Part shown: positions 42,359-54,134 of the stretch, piece by piece
How the letters are laid out: the number at the start of each line of letters is the position of its first letter
How positions within the stretch are numbered: position 1 is the stretch's first letter
Origin: Kitasatospora kifunensis
Lineage (GTDB): Bacteria > Actinomycetota > Actinomycetes > Streptomycetales > Streptomycetaceae
Direction of reading: 5' to 3'
NCBI RefSeq assembly: GCF_014203855.1
Contig: NZ_JACHJV010000001.1
Location: 4,774,001-4,838,000, forward strand
Length of the DNA: 64,000 bases
Made by a program: the position numbers and the translations under genes
The notes under the pieces: model-generated
Seen by the model: the letters and a program-made list of their open reading frames with translations, nothing else
What the model was told of the DNA's origin: nothing
Database searches by the model: none

Positions 42359-43039
42359 ATGAACCAGCGCCTGACCCGCATGCTCGGCTACACCGCGATC
42401 ACCGGCCTCGTCGTGTTCGGGATGTCCGGCTGCTTCTTCAGCGAGCAGCAGCACAGCGACGTCAGTTACGGGATCGACCAGCCGGTGCACAGCCTGGTGA
42501 TCCAGGGGAAGACCGGCGGCATCCGGGTGGTCGGCGCTGGCACCGGGGTGCACGTGGTGGAGCACCAGAGCTACGACAGCAAGGCGCCCGCCAGCACCCA
42601 CACGGTGGCCGACGGCACCCTCACCCTCACCTACACCTGCGACGACGACTGCGGGATCAACTACGAGGTCGACGTCCCGGCGGGCACGGACGTCAAGGTC
42701 AGCGCGGGCACCGGCGACGTGCACCTGTCCGGGCTGAGCGCCGGGGTGCAGGCCACCACCGGTACGGGGCAGGTGGAGGGCGTGGGGCTGGCCGGAGCCA
42801 GCGCCGACCTGCGCTCCAGCACCGGGGACGTCTCCGCGACCTTCACTGTTGTGCCCGGCTCGGTGACCGCCACGACCTCGACCGGCAACGTCAAGGTGGT
42901 TGTCCCGTCCGGTGGTTACGCGGTGAAGGCGACGGCCGACACGGGCACCGTCAAGGTGACGGTCCCGCAGGACGCCGCCTCGGGCCACGCGATCGACGCC
43001 GAGTCCGACACCGGCAACGTCACCGTCTCGCATGCCTGA
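42359..43039 (+). CDS. DUF4097-type lipoprotein
   Basis: This 226-residue lipoprotein has signal peptide and lipobox GMSGC (Cys25). The rest is a right-handed beta-repeat domain of the DUF4097 type: successive TGGIRVVGAG, GTGDVHLSGL, GTGQVEGVGL, STGDVSATF, STGNVKVVV and DTGTVKVTV. Such proteins are often encoded with envelope-stress two-component systems, and the following two genes are a histidine kinase and regulator. The upstream frame (start 42311) is not favoured because ATG 42359 begins the signal peptide. The end overlaps the start region of the kinase. Confidence 0.85.
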   Translation: MNQRLTRMLGYTAITGLVVFGMSGCFFSEQQHSDVSYGIDQPVHSLVIQGKTGGIRVVGAGTGVHVVEHQSYDSKAPASTHTVADGTLTLTYTCDDDCGINYEVDVPAGTDVKVSAGTGDVHLSGLSAGVQATTGTGQVEGVGLAGASADLRSSTGDVSATFTVVPGSVTATTSTGNVKVVVPSGGYAVKATADTGTVKVTVPQDAASGHAIDAESDTGNVTVSHA

Positions 43040-43115
43040 CAACCGCCCGCTCCGGCCCGCCTACGACCTGTTGACCTGGGGCGATAGGCTCCCCCCGAAC
43101 GGGGGAGGGGCGCGG

Positions 43116-44327
43116 GTGGAAGCGATGACGCGCAGTCAGGACTGGCTGGCCGAACGGGAGCGGTGGCTGCGGGGGCGGCTGGCCGGGATCAACCCGTACG
43201 TGGTGGACAGCCTGATCGCGCTGGTCTCGATCGCGGTCTCGCTCTGGGCGGTCCACAACGACGAAACGCACTGGCCGCTGTGGACCTACCTGCTGGCAGC
43301 CGGCTGTTCGCTGCCGCTGCCCTGGCGCCGCAGGGCGCCGCTGGGGGGCTTCCTGGTCTCCATGGTGCTGTCGGGGGCCCTGGGCATTTACGCGCACTCC
43401 GCGCAGCCGCAGATCCCGGTCTACGGGGTCGTGATCATCTACACCCTGGCGGACCTGGGGAGGAACTGGCAGCGCTGGCCGATGCTGGCGGTCCTGATAG
43501 CGGCCAACGTCCTGGGTACCCGCTCGCTGAACGGGTTCATCTTCAGCGAACTCACCGTGATCGGCTCCTTCGCGCTCGGCGCCGCGGTGCGCGAGCTGCG
43601 TCGGCTGGCCCAGGTGGAGGCCGACCGGGCGCGCGAGACCGGGCTGCGCGCGGCCAGCGACGCGGCGCGCGCGGTGGCCGAGGAGCGCGGGCGGATCGCC
43701 CGGGAGATGCACGACATCCTGGCGCACGCCGTCGCGCTGATGGTGATCCAGGCCGAGGCGGGCCCACTGGTGGTGCGCGCCGACCCGGAGAAGGCGATCA
43801 AGGCCTTCGACACCATCGCCGACTCGGGCCGGGACGCCATGGTGCAGCTGCGCCGGGTGCTGGGCGTGCTCAAGGAGGACGGCGCAGGCCCGGTACTGGC
43901 CCCGCAGCCCAAGCTGCCGGAACTCGCCGCGGTGGCCGAGCGGATGACGGCGGCGGGCGTGGCGGTGCGCCTGGTGCTGCCCGAGCGGTCCCGGGCGCTG
44001 CCGGCCGATGTGGAGACGGCGGCCTACCGGATCGTCCAGGAGGCGCTGACCAACATCGTCAAGCACTCCGGCGCGGACGCGGCCGAGGTGCGGATCGCCG
44101 AGGTGGGCCAGGCGCTCGAACTGGCGGTCAGCGACAACGGGCAGGGGCTGGACGCCAGGGCGCGCGAGCTGCGCCGGGCGGCCGGCGGGGCGGGCTGGTC
44201 CGGTGGCCGCGGGCTGCTCGGGATCCGGGAGCGCGCGGCGGCCTGCGGTGGCCAGGCCATGGCCGGCCCGGCGCCGGACGGGCGGGGTTTCGTGGTGACG
44301 GCGCGGCTGCCGATCGGGGCGGCGTGA
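43116..44327 (+). CDS. NarL-type two-component sensor histidine kinase
   Basis: This 403-residue kinase has four to six N-terminal membrane helices (about 25-155), a short helical linker and HisKA_3 plus HATPase domains. The H-box REMHDILAHAVALMVIQAEAG places His199, followed by EALTNIVKHSGADAAEVRI, DNGQGL and GGRGLLGIRERAAACGG. GTG 43116 is preferred because GGGGGAGGGG precedes it; ATG 43125 is possible, and ATG 43032 would overlap the lipoprotein gene. It probably phosphorylates the regulator that starts 13 bases downstream. Input is unknown, but the lipoprotein next to it suggests an envelope signal. Confidence 0.9.
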   Translation: MEAMTRSQDWLAERERWLRGRLAGINPYVVDSLIALVSIAVSLWAVHNDETHWPLWTYLLAAGCSLPLPWRRRAPLGGFLVSMVLSGALGIYAHSAQPQIPVYGVVIIYTLADLGRNWQRWPMLAVLIAANVLGTRSLNGFIFSELTVIGSFALGAAVRELRRLAQVEADRARETGLRAASDAARAVAEERGRIAREMHDILAHAVALMVIQAEAGPLVVRADPEKAIKAFDTIADSGRDAMVQLRRVLGVLKEDGAGPVLAPQPKLPELAAVAERMTAAGVAVRLVLPERSRALPADVETAAYRIVQEALTNIVKHSGADAAEVRIAEVGQALELAVSDNGQGLDARARELRRAAGGAGWSGGRGLLGIRERAAACGGQAMAGPAPDGRGFVVTARLPIGAA

Positions 44328-44340
44328 ACGAGGGAGCGGG

Positions 44341-45021
44341 ATGTCCGTGATACGCGTGGTGGTGGCCGATGACCAGGAGCTGGTGCGGGCCGGCTTCGGG
44401 ATGATCCTGGACGCCCAACCCGACATCGAGGTGGTGGCGGAGGCGGCCAACGGCCTGGAGGCGATCGAGGCGGTGGCCGCGCACCAGCCGGATGTGCTGC
44501 TGCTGGACGTCCGGATGCCCGTGATGGACGGCCTGGAGGCGGCCCGGCGGGTCTGCGCCGAGCACCCCGCCACCAAGGTGATCATGCTGACCACCTTCGA
44601 CATCGACGACTACGTCTACGACGCGCTGTACGCGGGAGCCAGCGGCTTCCTGCTCAAGGACGTGCGGCGCGACGACCTCGCGCACGGCGTGCGGCTGGTC
44701 GCCTCGGGGGAGGCGCTGCTGGCCCCTTCCGTCACCAAGCGCCTGATCAGCGAGTTCTCGGCGCGTCGGCCCAGCGGTCCGGGCGCGGCGCTGCGCGCGC
44801 CGTCCAAGTTGCTGGAGCAGCTGACCATTCGCGAGCAGGAGACGCTGCGGCTGATCGCCCGCGGCTGCTCCAACGCGGAGATCGCCGCCGAGCTGGTGGT
44901 CAGCGAACACACCGTCAAGACCCATGTCAGCAACGTGCTGAGCAAGCTCCAGTTGCGCGACCGGGTGCACGCGGTGGTCTTCGCCTACGAGGCGGGCGCG
45001 GTGGTGGCGGGCGAGGGCTGA
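44341..45021 (+). CDS. NarL/FixJ-type response regulator
   Basis: This 226-residue regulator has a receiver domain (Asp10-Asp11, phosphoacceptor Asp56 in LLLDVRMPVMDG, Lys in FLLKDVRRDDL) and a C-terminal LuxR-type helix-turn-helix: LTIREQETLRLIARGCSNAEIAAELVVSEHTVKTHVSNVLSKLQLRDRVHAVVFAYE. The GGAGCGGG before the ATG lies in the short gap after the kinase. It should be the partner of that kinase; its targets are unknown, the DUF4097 lipoprotein gene being the first candidate. Confidence 0.94.
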   Translation: MSVIRVVVADDQELVRAGFGMILDAQPDIEVVAEAANGLEAIEAVAAHQPDVLLLDVRMPVMDGLEAARRVCAEHPATKVIMLTTFDIDDYVYDALYAGASGFLLKDVRRDDLAHGVRLVASGEALLAPSVTKRLISEFSARRPSGPGAALRAPSKLLEQLTIREQETLRLIARGCSNAEIAAELVVSEHTVKTHVSNVLSKLQLRDRVHAVVFAYEAGAVVAGEG

Positions 45022-45144
45022 GCCGGGACCGGGGTCACGGCTCAGCCGGGTGATCCACGATGAGCGGTGTCACCAGCTCAGCTGTCGGTGCGGGTGCGGG
45101 AAACCCGGGTGCGCCGGGTCCACCCGGCGCACTACCGTCGATCT

Positions 45145-45876
45145 ATGACCAGCCGCCCGCTCATCGCCGTGCTCACCGGGGCAGGTATCTCCACCGACTC
45201 CGGCATTCCCGACTACCGCGGCCCGAACGGGCTGTGGCAGCGGGATCCGCAGGCCCAGCAGCTGGTGACGCTGGAACCGTACCTGCGCGACCCCGAAGTG
45301 CGACGTCGGGCCTGGCAGATGCGCCGCGACGGCCGCGCGCTGACCGCCGAGCCGAACGCCGGCCACCGCGCGCTGGTCGAACTGGCCGGTGAGTTGCCGG
45401 TGCGGGTGCTCACCCAGAACGTCGACGGCCTGCACCAGAAGGCCGGGCTCCCCGATCGCAAGGTGCTTGAACTGCACGGCACCGCGCATCGCGTGCAGTG
45501 TGTGCAGTGCAAGCGGTACGGGGAGATGAGCCAGGCGCTGGCCCGCGTCGCGGCGGGTGAGCCGGACCCGGCCTGCCAACACTGCGGTGGAGTGCTCAAG
45601 TCGGCCACCGTGATGTTCGGCGAGTCGCTCGACCCGGTAGTGCTGGCGCAGGCCGAGGCGATCGCCAAGGCATGCGACCTGTTCATCGCGGTCGGCACCT
45701 CGCTCCAGGTCTACCCTGTCGCCGCGCTGCCCCGGATCGCGCTGGAGGGCGGCGCCAAGCTGATCATCGTCAACGCGGAGCCCACCCCGTACGACGAGTA
45801 CGCGGACGAGCTGGTCCGCGAACCCATTTCGCAGGCCCTGCCGACCTTGGTCCAGCGCTTCACGACGGCGGGCTGA
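45145..45876 (+). CDS. NAD-dependent protein deacetylase (Sir2/sirtuin)
   Basis: This 243-residue sirtuin removes acyl groups from lysine with NAD+. Signatures are VLTGAGISTDSGIPDYRG, RVLTQNVDGLHQKAG, VLELHGTAHRVQCVQC with the catalytic His, a CVQC...CQHC zinc site, FGESLDP, VGTSLQVYPVAALP and IIVNAEPTPYDE. The start is ATG 45145: a TACCGT at 45133-45138 ends six bases before it, suggesting a leaderless message, and the frame upstream to 45067 has no support. A P450 gene starts 2 bases after its stop. Confidence 0.94.
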   Translation: MTSRPLIAVLTGAGISTDSGIPDYRGPNGLWQRDPQAQQLVTLEPYLRDPEVRRRAWQMRRDGRALTAEPNAGHRALVELAGELPVRVLTQNVDGLHQKAGLPDRKVLELHGTAHRVQCVQCKRYGEMSQALARVAAGEPDPACQHCGGVLKSATVMFGESLDPVVLAQAEAIAKACDLFIAVGTSLQVYPVAALPRIALEGGAKLIIVNAEPTPYDEYADELVREPISQALPTLVQRFTTAG

Positions 45877-45877
45877 A

Positions 45878-47086
45878 ATGACGCAGTACTTCGATCCCTG
45901 GTCGGCGGAGTTCATCGCGCACCCGTACGACGCGTACGCGCAACTGCGTGAGCAGGCCCCGGTCTCGTACTACGAGCCGACCCGGCAGTGGCTGATCTCC
46001 CGTTACCAGGAGGTCAGTTCGCTGCTCCGGGACCGCCGGCTCGGGCGCACCTACACGCACCGGTTCAGCCACGAGGAGTTCGGGCGCACGCCGCCGGACC
46101 CGGCGCACGAGCCGTTCCACACGCTCAACGACAACGGGCTGCTCGACCTGGAGGCGCCGGACCACACGCGGATCCGGCGGCTGGTGTCGAAGGCGTTCAC
46201 GCCGCGGATGGTGGCGGAACTGCGGCCGACCGTGCAGCGGCTGGCCGATGAGCTGGTCTCCGCTCTGCTCAAGGACGGTGGCGGCGACCTGATCTCCGCC
46301 GTCGCCGAGCCGCTGCCGGTCGCGGTGATCGCCGAGATGCTCGGGGTGCCCGCGGCGGACCGGGGCCTGCTGCGGCCCTGGTCGGCGGCGATCACCGGGA
46401 TGTACGAGCTCAACCCGACGCCGCAGGCGGCCCGGCGCGCCGTCGACGCCAGCATCGAGTTCTCCGACTACCTGCGCGCGCTGATCCGCGAGCGGCGCGC
46501 CGCCCCCGGCGCCGACCTGATCTCCGCGCTGATCGCCGCCCAGGAGGACGGTGACCGGCTCAGCGAGCAGGAGATGATCTCGACCTGCGTCCTGCTGCTC
46601 AACGCGGGGCACGAGGCGACCGTCAACACCACCGGCAACGGCTGGTGGGCACTCTTCCGCAACCCCGACCAGCTGGCCCTGCTGCGCTCCGACGTCGACC
46701 GTCATCTCCCCACCACCATCGAGGAGTTGATGCGCTATGACACCCCGCTGCAGCTGTTCGAACGCTGGGTGCTGGAGGACATCGAGGTGGCCGGGGTACG
46801 GATCCCGCGCGGAGCTGAGGTCGCGCTGCTCCTCGGCTCCGCCAACCGCGACCCCGAGCGTTTCACCGACCCCGAGCGGCTCGACGTCACCCGCACCGAC
46901 AACCCGCACCTCTCCTTCGGCGCCGGTATCCACTTCTGCCTCGGCGCGCCGCTGGCGCGCCTGGAACTCACCGAGTCCTACGGCGCCCTGCTCCGCCGCG
47001 TGCCCGGCCTGTCGCTGGTCCGCGAGCCCGGCTGGCAGCCCGGCTACGTGATCCGCGGCCTGAACGAGCTGCTGGTAACCGCATGA
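45878..47086 (+). CDS. Cytochrome P450
   Basis: This 402-residue class I bacterial P450 has the I-helix LLLNAGHEATVNT, the ExxR motif in IEELMRYDTP and the heme loop SFGAGIHFCLGAPLAR with Cys354. In the I-helix, the usual acid-alcohol pair is Glu-Ala-Thr. Size and motifs fit CYP107/CYP105-like actinobacterial enzymes, but substrate cannot be inferred. The ATG follows the sirtuin stop by one base (TGAAATG), implying translational coupling with the sirtuin. No ferredoxin or reductase gene is nearby, so electron partners are elsewhere. Confidence 0.95.
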   Translation: MTQYFDPWSAEFIAHPYDAYAQLREQAPVSYYEPTRQWLISRYQEVSSLLRDRRLGRTYTHRFSHEEFGRTPPDPAHEPFHTLNDNGLLDLEAPDHTRIRRLVSKAFTPRMVAELRPTVQRLADELVSALLKDGGGDLISAVAEPLPVAVIAEMLGVPAADRGLLRPWSAAITGMYELNPTPQAARRAVDASIEFSDYLRALIRERRAAPGADLISALIAAQEDGDRLSEQEMISTCVLLLNAGHEATVNTTGNGWWALFRNPDQLALLRSDVDRHLPTTIEELMRYDTPLQLFERWVLEDIEVAGVRIPRGAEVALLLGSANRDPERFTDPERLDVTRTDNPHLSFGAGIHFCLGAPLARLELTESYGALLRRVPGLSLVREPGWQPGYVIRGLNELLVTA

Positions 47087-47118
47087 TGCGCGCGACCGGC
47101 CAAGCGCCATGGGGCGCG

Positions 47119-48417
47119 TCAGCCCCGGCCGCGCTCCACCCGGCTGCGGCCGTGCAGCGCGGCCCGGTCCGCCGCCGCGCGGCCGGCCGCCCAGCCCTCG
47201 CCGTCGCTCACCCGCACGCGCTGCGAGGTGAGCTTGGGGAACATCCGATCGGTGGCGGAGTCGACCGCCTCCTCGCGCGCGGCCAGGGCCGGTAGCAGCC
47301 GCTCGTCCGGCACCAGTTGCTCGGCCGTGCCGTCCTCGCGCAGGTGGCGGCCCGCCGCGGCCTCCCGGGTGGTGCGCTCGGTGGCCTCGGTCAGCCGCTC
47401 GCGGATCCGCGCCGCGTAGGAGACCAGGAAGGACTGCCGGAACGCCCTGGTCCGCGAGGCCCCGTCCAGGTGCTGCTTGCTGCCCGACTGCTGCATCGCG
47501 GCCGTCGCCTGCACCAGGAGCGAGGTGTAGAGCAGTTCGACGGCGTCGAGGTCGGAGTCGAACCCGATCACCGTGCAGAAGCCGAACTCCTTCGCCCAGA
47601 CCACCCGGCACCGGTTGGCCGCCGCCACGGCGTCCAGCAGCATCGCCTTCGGTCCCTCGTAGGGGTTCTCCACCCCGATCCGCAGCGCGCCCGGCAGGCT
47701 GCCCTCGGGTGCTCCGGCGGCCAGCAGCGCCTCGTCGATGCTGTGCTGGGCCATCAGCTGCTGCGCCTTCTCGGTCAGCGCCTCGGCCTCCTGCGGGTAC
47801 TCGGTGGACTCGGCCTTGGCCAGCAGTGCCCGGATCCGCGCGAGCATCCGCGGCTCGCCCGGCACCCGTACGGCGGCCCGGTGTTCCACCGGACGCTGGG
47901 CCCCACCGGGCGCCGGTCCGACCGGAGCGATGGCCGGCAGCCGCCCGAGCAGCCGCAGCAGCTCCAGCGCCGCGGTGGCCAGGGCGAACCGGTCCAGGCG
48001 GTGGCGGGTCGCGAAGCCGGGCAGGAAGTCCTCGTCACGCGGCCACCAGACCTCGGTGGCCAACTCCCGCAGCTGCTCCTGCCAGCGCCGGTCCAGCGCG
48101 GCGGGGGAGTGGCGGCGGGCCTCGGCGGCCAGCAGGTCGACCAGCAGCGCCTGGTGGGCCTGCGCCAGATCCCGGCGCACCAGCCGCGCGAGGTCGGCCG
48201 GACGCCAGCCGCGCGCCCAGAGCGCGCCGAGCGAGGCGTCCGCCAGCGTCAGCAGCGCACGGCTCACCGCCGGCCAGCGCTCGGCGGAGGCGGCCAGCAG
48301 CGAGGCTGCGCTGTCCACGGCGTTCTCGACCCGCCGCTCGGGCGCCTCCAGCACCGCCGCCAACGCCCGCTCCAGCAGCTCGCCTGTGCTCTTTCGCTCT
48401 TCGTCCACTGAGCCCAT
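47119..48417 (-). CDS. DUF2786 domain-containing protein
   Basis: This 432-residue cytoplasmic protein has a central DUF2786 motif, MLARIRALLAKAESTEYPQEAEALTEKAQQLMAQHSID, followed by a domain with CTVIGFDSDLDAVELLYTSLLVQATAAM and FRQSFLVSYAARIRERL, typical of the family also seen in phage-encoded proteins. The N-terminal half is helical and Ala/Leu-rich. The function is unknown. The start ATG 48417 (MGSVDEERK) is chosen over the longer frame reaching 48585 because the upstream part has no conserved features. Confidence 0.8.
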   Translation of the reverse strand: MGSVDEERKSTGELLERALAAVLEAPERRVENAVDSAASLLAASAERWPAVSRALLTLADASLGALWARGWRPADLARLVRRDLAQAHQALLVDLLAAEARRHSPAALDRRWQEQLRELATEVWWPRDEDFLPGFATRHRLDRFALATAALELLRLLGRLPAIAPVGPAPGGAQRPVEHRAAVRVPGEPRMLARIRALLAKAESTEYPQEAEALTEKAQQLMAQHSIDEALLAAGAPEGSLPGALRIGVENPYEGPKAMLLDAVAAANRCRVVWAKEFGFCTVIGFDSDLDAVELLYTSLLVQATAAMQQSGSKQHLDGASRTRAFRQSFLVSYAARIRERLTEATERTTREAAAGRHLREDGTAEQLVPDERLLPALAAREEAVDSATDRMFPKLTSQRVRVSDGEGWAAGRAAADRAALHGRSRVERGRG

Positions 48418-48598
48418 GATGCCGTAGCGGGCTCGCCCCACGGCGGGAGCGGCCGGGCCGGCGGAGCCGAGGGGGCCGCAGGCGGCGGCGGTCAGGGCAT
48501 GATGGTGCCCACGGAGCGGAACCCAGCGGCGGGTGTGGTTCGTCCACTGGGGGGACAGGTGCGGCACGCGGGTCGGGCCGCTCATGGGAGGAGACCGG

Positions 48599-49180
48599 AT
48601 GGGCGACGTGCAGCCCTGGCCGCCAGCAGGCCAGCCCGGCCGGCCACAGGGTGGCGGTTGGCCTGGTCGTCAGCCGGTCCCGCAGGAGTCGGGCTACGCC
48701 GCGATGCGCGCCGCGCACACCGACCGGGACCGCACGGTGGACGTGCTGAAGGCCGCCTTCGCGGAAGGCCGACTCGACGCCGCCGAGTACTCCGCGCGCT
48801 TCGACGCGGCCAACCAGGCCCAGACGTACGGTCAGCTGGCCCAGATCGTGGCCGACCTGCCCACCGGGCCGATGCCCGGTCCTGCGGCCTCCGCGCCGAG
48901 CGTCCCGATCCCGCCCACCTTCCTGGCGCCGCCCCAGCCGCCGCGCAACAACGGCATGGCCATCGCCTCCCTGGTGCTCGGGCTGCTCTGCGTGCCCACC
49001 GGCGGCATCCTCGGTCTGCCGGCCGTGATCACCGGCCATGTGGCCCGCCGGCAGATCCGCGAGACGCGGGAGGCCGGCGACGGGATGGCCACCGCGGGCC
49101 TGGTCATGGGCTACCTCTCGGTGGCCGGCTGGGCGGCGATGCTGCTGCTCGCCATGTTGATCATCGGGACGCACGGCTGA
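48599..49180 (+). CDS. DUF1707 / DUF4190 domain membrane protein
   Basis: This 193-residue protein starts MGDVQPWPPAGQ with a Pro/Gly-rich segment, then a DUF1707 (SHOCT-like) motif, AAHTDRDRTVDVLKAAFAEGRLDAAEYSARF, followed by two membrane helices of DUF4190 type (MAIASLVLGLLCVPTGGILGLPAVITGHVA and GMATAGLVMGYLSVAGWAAMLLLAMLI). DUF1707 is a short actinobacterial domain of unknown role, often joined to membrane segments. GGGAGGAG precedes ATG 48599; the frame continues upstream to 48533 without support. Confidence 0.85.
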   Translation: MGDVQPWPPAGQPGRPQGGGWPGRQPVPQESGYAAMRAAHTDRDRTVDVLKAAFAEGRLDAAEYSARFDAANQAQTYGQLAQIVADLPTGPMPGPAASAPSVPIPPTFLAPPQPPRNNGMAIASLVLGLLCVPTGGILGLPAVITGHVARRQIRETREAGDGMATAGLVMGYLSVAGWAAMLLLAMLIIGTHG

Positions 49181-49222
49181 CTCCGGTCCTCTCGCTCCGG
49201 TCCACTCACTCCGCTCCACTCA
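49181..49222. repeat. Three tandem 14-base repeats
   Basis: Units at 49181-49194, 49195-49208 and 49209-49222 begin CTCCGGTCC or CTCCGCTCC and differ by one to three bases. They start immediately after the DUF1707 protein stop. No function is evident. Confidence 0.7.
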
Positions 49223-49674
49223 CTGCGGACCCGCGCTGCCCGGCCCGGTCCGCCAAGTCGCCGCCCGACCGCCGTCGTGGTAATACGGTTCAAGGTGACG
49301 GGTGACACCCGGCGGTGGGTGGCGCCCGGTCACATGTCCGGCCGTGGGCCCGACCCCCGGTGGCACCGCAATCCCGCCACGACCAGCCAGGTCGCATTTG
49401 TTTTGACCGCGCCCGATGCGCTAGGTACGCTCTGACCTTGTGCCTGGGGTGTCCCCGGGTCCTTGTGCGTGCAAGCACACCGGCCGCCGCGCCAGTCGCG
49501 CGTGAGCGCCGTCGCTGCGCATCAGCACATCAGGATTCCGCGATTTCTTCCGCAGTCCACCGCCTCTGGCAGGACCGGAAGGAGCCCAACACACCCGACC
49601 TCGTGGGTCGGCGTGAGCTGGGAACACCGCAGGTTAGTTTCACCCAGCCTTGGCACACAGAAAACGGAGAAACG
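49223..49674 (+). promoter_or_regulatory. str operon control region and leader
   Basis: This gap, which with the preceding repeats is 494 bases without a gene, contains the rpsL promoter at 49403-49431. The leader between the expected start (about 49438) and rpsL is about 235 bases. I see no hairpin strong enough to call as an attenuator. Confidence 0.6.
49403..49431 (+). promoter_or_regulatory. Promoter of the str operon (rpsL)
   Basis: TTGACC (49403-49408) and TACGCT (49426-49431) are exactly 17 bases apart, the best match to the vegetative consensus in the window. Confidence 0.8.
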
Positions 49675-50046
49675 GTGCCTACGATCCAGCAGCTGGTCCG
49701 AAAGGGCCGGCAGGACAAGGTCGAGAAGAACAAGACGCCCGCGCTGAAGGGCTCGCCCCAGCGCCGCGGCGTCTGCACGCGTGTGTACACGACCACCCCG
49801 AAGAAGCCGAACTCGGCGCTTCGTAAGGTCGCCCGTGTGCGCCTCACCAGCGGGATCGAGGTCACCGCTTACATCCCCGGCGAGGGCCACAACCTGCAGG
49901 AGCACTCCATCGTGCTCGTGCGCGGCGGTCGTGTGAAGGACCTTCCTGGTGTCCGCTACAAGATCATCCGCGGTTCGCTTGACACCCAGGGTGTCAAGAA
50001 CCGCAAGCAGGCTCGCAGCCGCTACGGCGCCAAGAAGGAGAAGTAA
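49675..50046 (+). CDS. rpsL: 30S ribosomal protein uS12
   Basis: uS12 (123 residues) lies in the decoding centre. The start GTG follows AAACGGAGAAAC. Landmarks are IQQLVRKGRQDKVEKNKTPALKGSPQRRGVCTRV, TPKKPNSALRKVARVRLTSG and GRVKDLPGVRYKIIRG. Both lysines at which streptomycin-resistance mutations occur (in KKPNSALRK and KDLPGV) are the wild-type lysines. Confidence 0.98.
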   Translation: MPTIQQLVRKGRQDKVEKNKTPALKGSPQRRGVCTRVYTTTPKKPNSALRKVARVRLTSGIEVTAYIPGEGHNLQEHSIVLVRGGRVKDLPGVRYKIIRGSLDTQGVKNRKQARSRYGAKKEK

Positions 50047-50048
50047 GA

Positions 50049-50519
50049 ATGCCTCGTAAGGGCCCCGCCCCGAAGCGCCCGGTCATCATCGACCCGGTTT
50101 ACGGCTCCCCGCTGGTGACCTCGCTGGTCAACAAGATCCTGCTGCACGGCAAGCGCTCCACCGCCGAGCGGATCGTGTACGGCGCCCTCGAGGGCGTTCG
50201 CGAGAAGACCGGCTCGGACCCCGTCGTGACGCTGAAGCGTGCGCTGGAGAACGTCAAGCCGGCCCTCGAGGTCAAGTCCCGCCGTGTTGGTGGCGCCACC
50301 TACCAGGTGCCGGTCGAGGTCCGTCCGGGCCGCGCCAGCACCCTGGCGCTGCGTTGGATGGTCGGTTACTCCCGCGCCCGTCGCGAGAAGACCATGACCG
50401 AGCGTCTGATGAACGAGATCCTCGACGCCAGCAACGGCCTGGGCGCTTCCGTGAAGCGTCGCGAGGACACCCACAAGATGGCCGAGTCCAACAAGGCCTT
50501 CGCGCACTACCGCTGGTAG
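50049..50519 (+). CDS. rpsG: 30S ribosomal protein uS7
   Basis: uS7 (156 residues) nucleates the 30S head and represses its own operon in E. coli. Landmarks are PRKGPAPKRPVIIDPVYGSPLVTSLVNKILLHGKRSTAE, ALENVKPALEVKSRRVGGATYQVPVEVRP and KMAESNKAFAHYRW. It begins 2 bases after the rpsL stop, so the pair is translationally coupled. fusA follows 39 bases on. Confidence 0.98.
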   Translation: MPRKGPAPKRPVIIDPVYGSPLVTSLVNKILLHGKRSTAERIVYGALEGVREKTGSDPVVTLKRALENVKPALEVKSRRVGGATYQVPVEVRPGRASTLALRWMVGYSRARREKTMTERLMNEILDASNGLGASVKRREDTHKMAESNKAFAHYRW

Positions 50520-50558
50520 TCCCTACCCCGTCACTAGACAGAGAGAGAACGAGCCACC

Positions 50559-52664
<2,106 letters not shown>

Positions 52665-52714
52665 GGTCCCGCAATCGGGACTTTTCACACCCCTTAGGCT
52701 TTTAGGAGACATAC

Positions 52715-52743
52715 CCGGCGGGGTCGTACCCCGACCCCGCCGG
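52715..52743 (+). terminator. Hairpin between fusA and tuf
   Basis: CCGGCGGGGTCG (52715-52726) pairs perfectly with CGACCCCGCCGG (52732-52743) 50 bases after fusA. tuf follows 116 bases later; there is no T-run, so it may be a partial terminator that sets the fusA:tuf ratio, and tuf may also have its own promoter. Confidence 0.75.
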
Positions 52744-52859
52744 CGTCTCCGCCCCACCCGCGGGACGGCATGAGGTGCCACCAGCACCTCGTTCCAAAAA
52801 CCCGATCAAAGACCAACTGACGTCGTACGGCGTACAGAACTGTCCTCAGGAGGACTGCA

Positions 52860-54053
<1,194 letters not shown>

Positions 54054-54090
54054 TCTGATGCTCTGACCTGCCTGCTCCAACAGGCTTTCG

Positions 54091-54134
54091 AGGGGCCTCG
54101 CTCACCATCCGCAAGGAGGGGGAGCGGGGCCCTT
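54091..54134 (+). terminator. Terminator after tuf
   Basis: AGGGGCCTCGCTC (54091-54103) pairs with GAGCGGGGCCCTT (54122-54134) over 13 bp with two G-T pairs. A small CCTG/CAGG hairpin lies just upstream. It ends the str operon 38 bases after tuf. Confidence 0.85.

Noticed and set aside
43032..43115. Longer kinase start at ATG 43032
   Set aside because: It overlaps the lipoprotein end and has no Shine-Dalgarno, whereas GGGGGAGGGG precedes GTG 43116.
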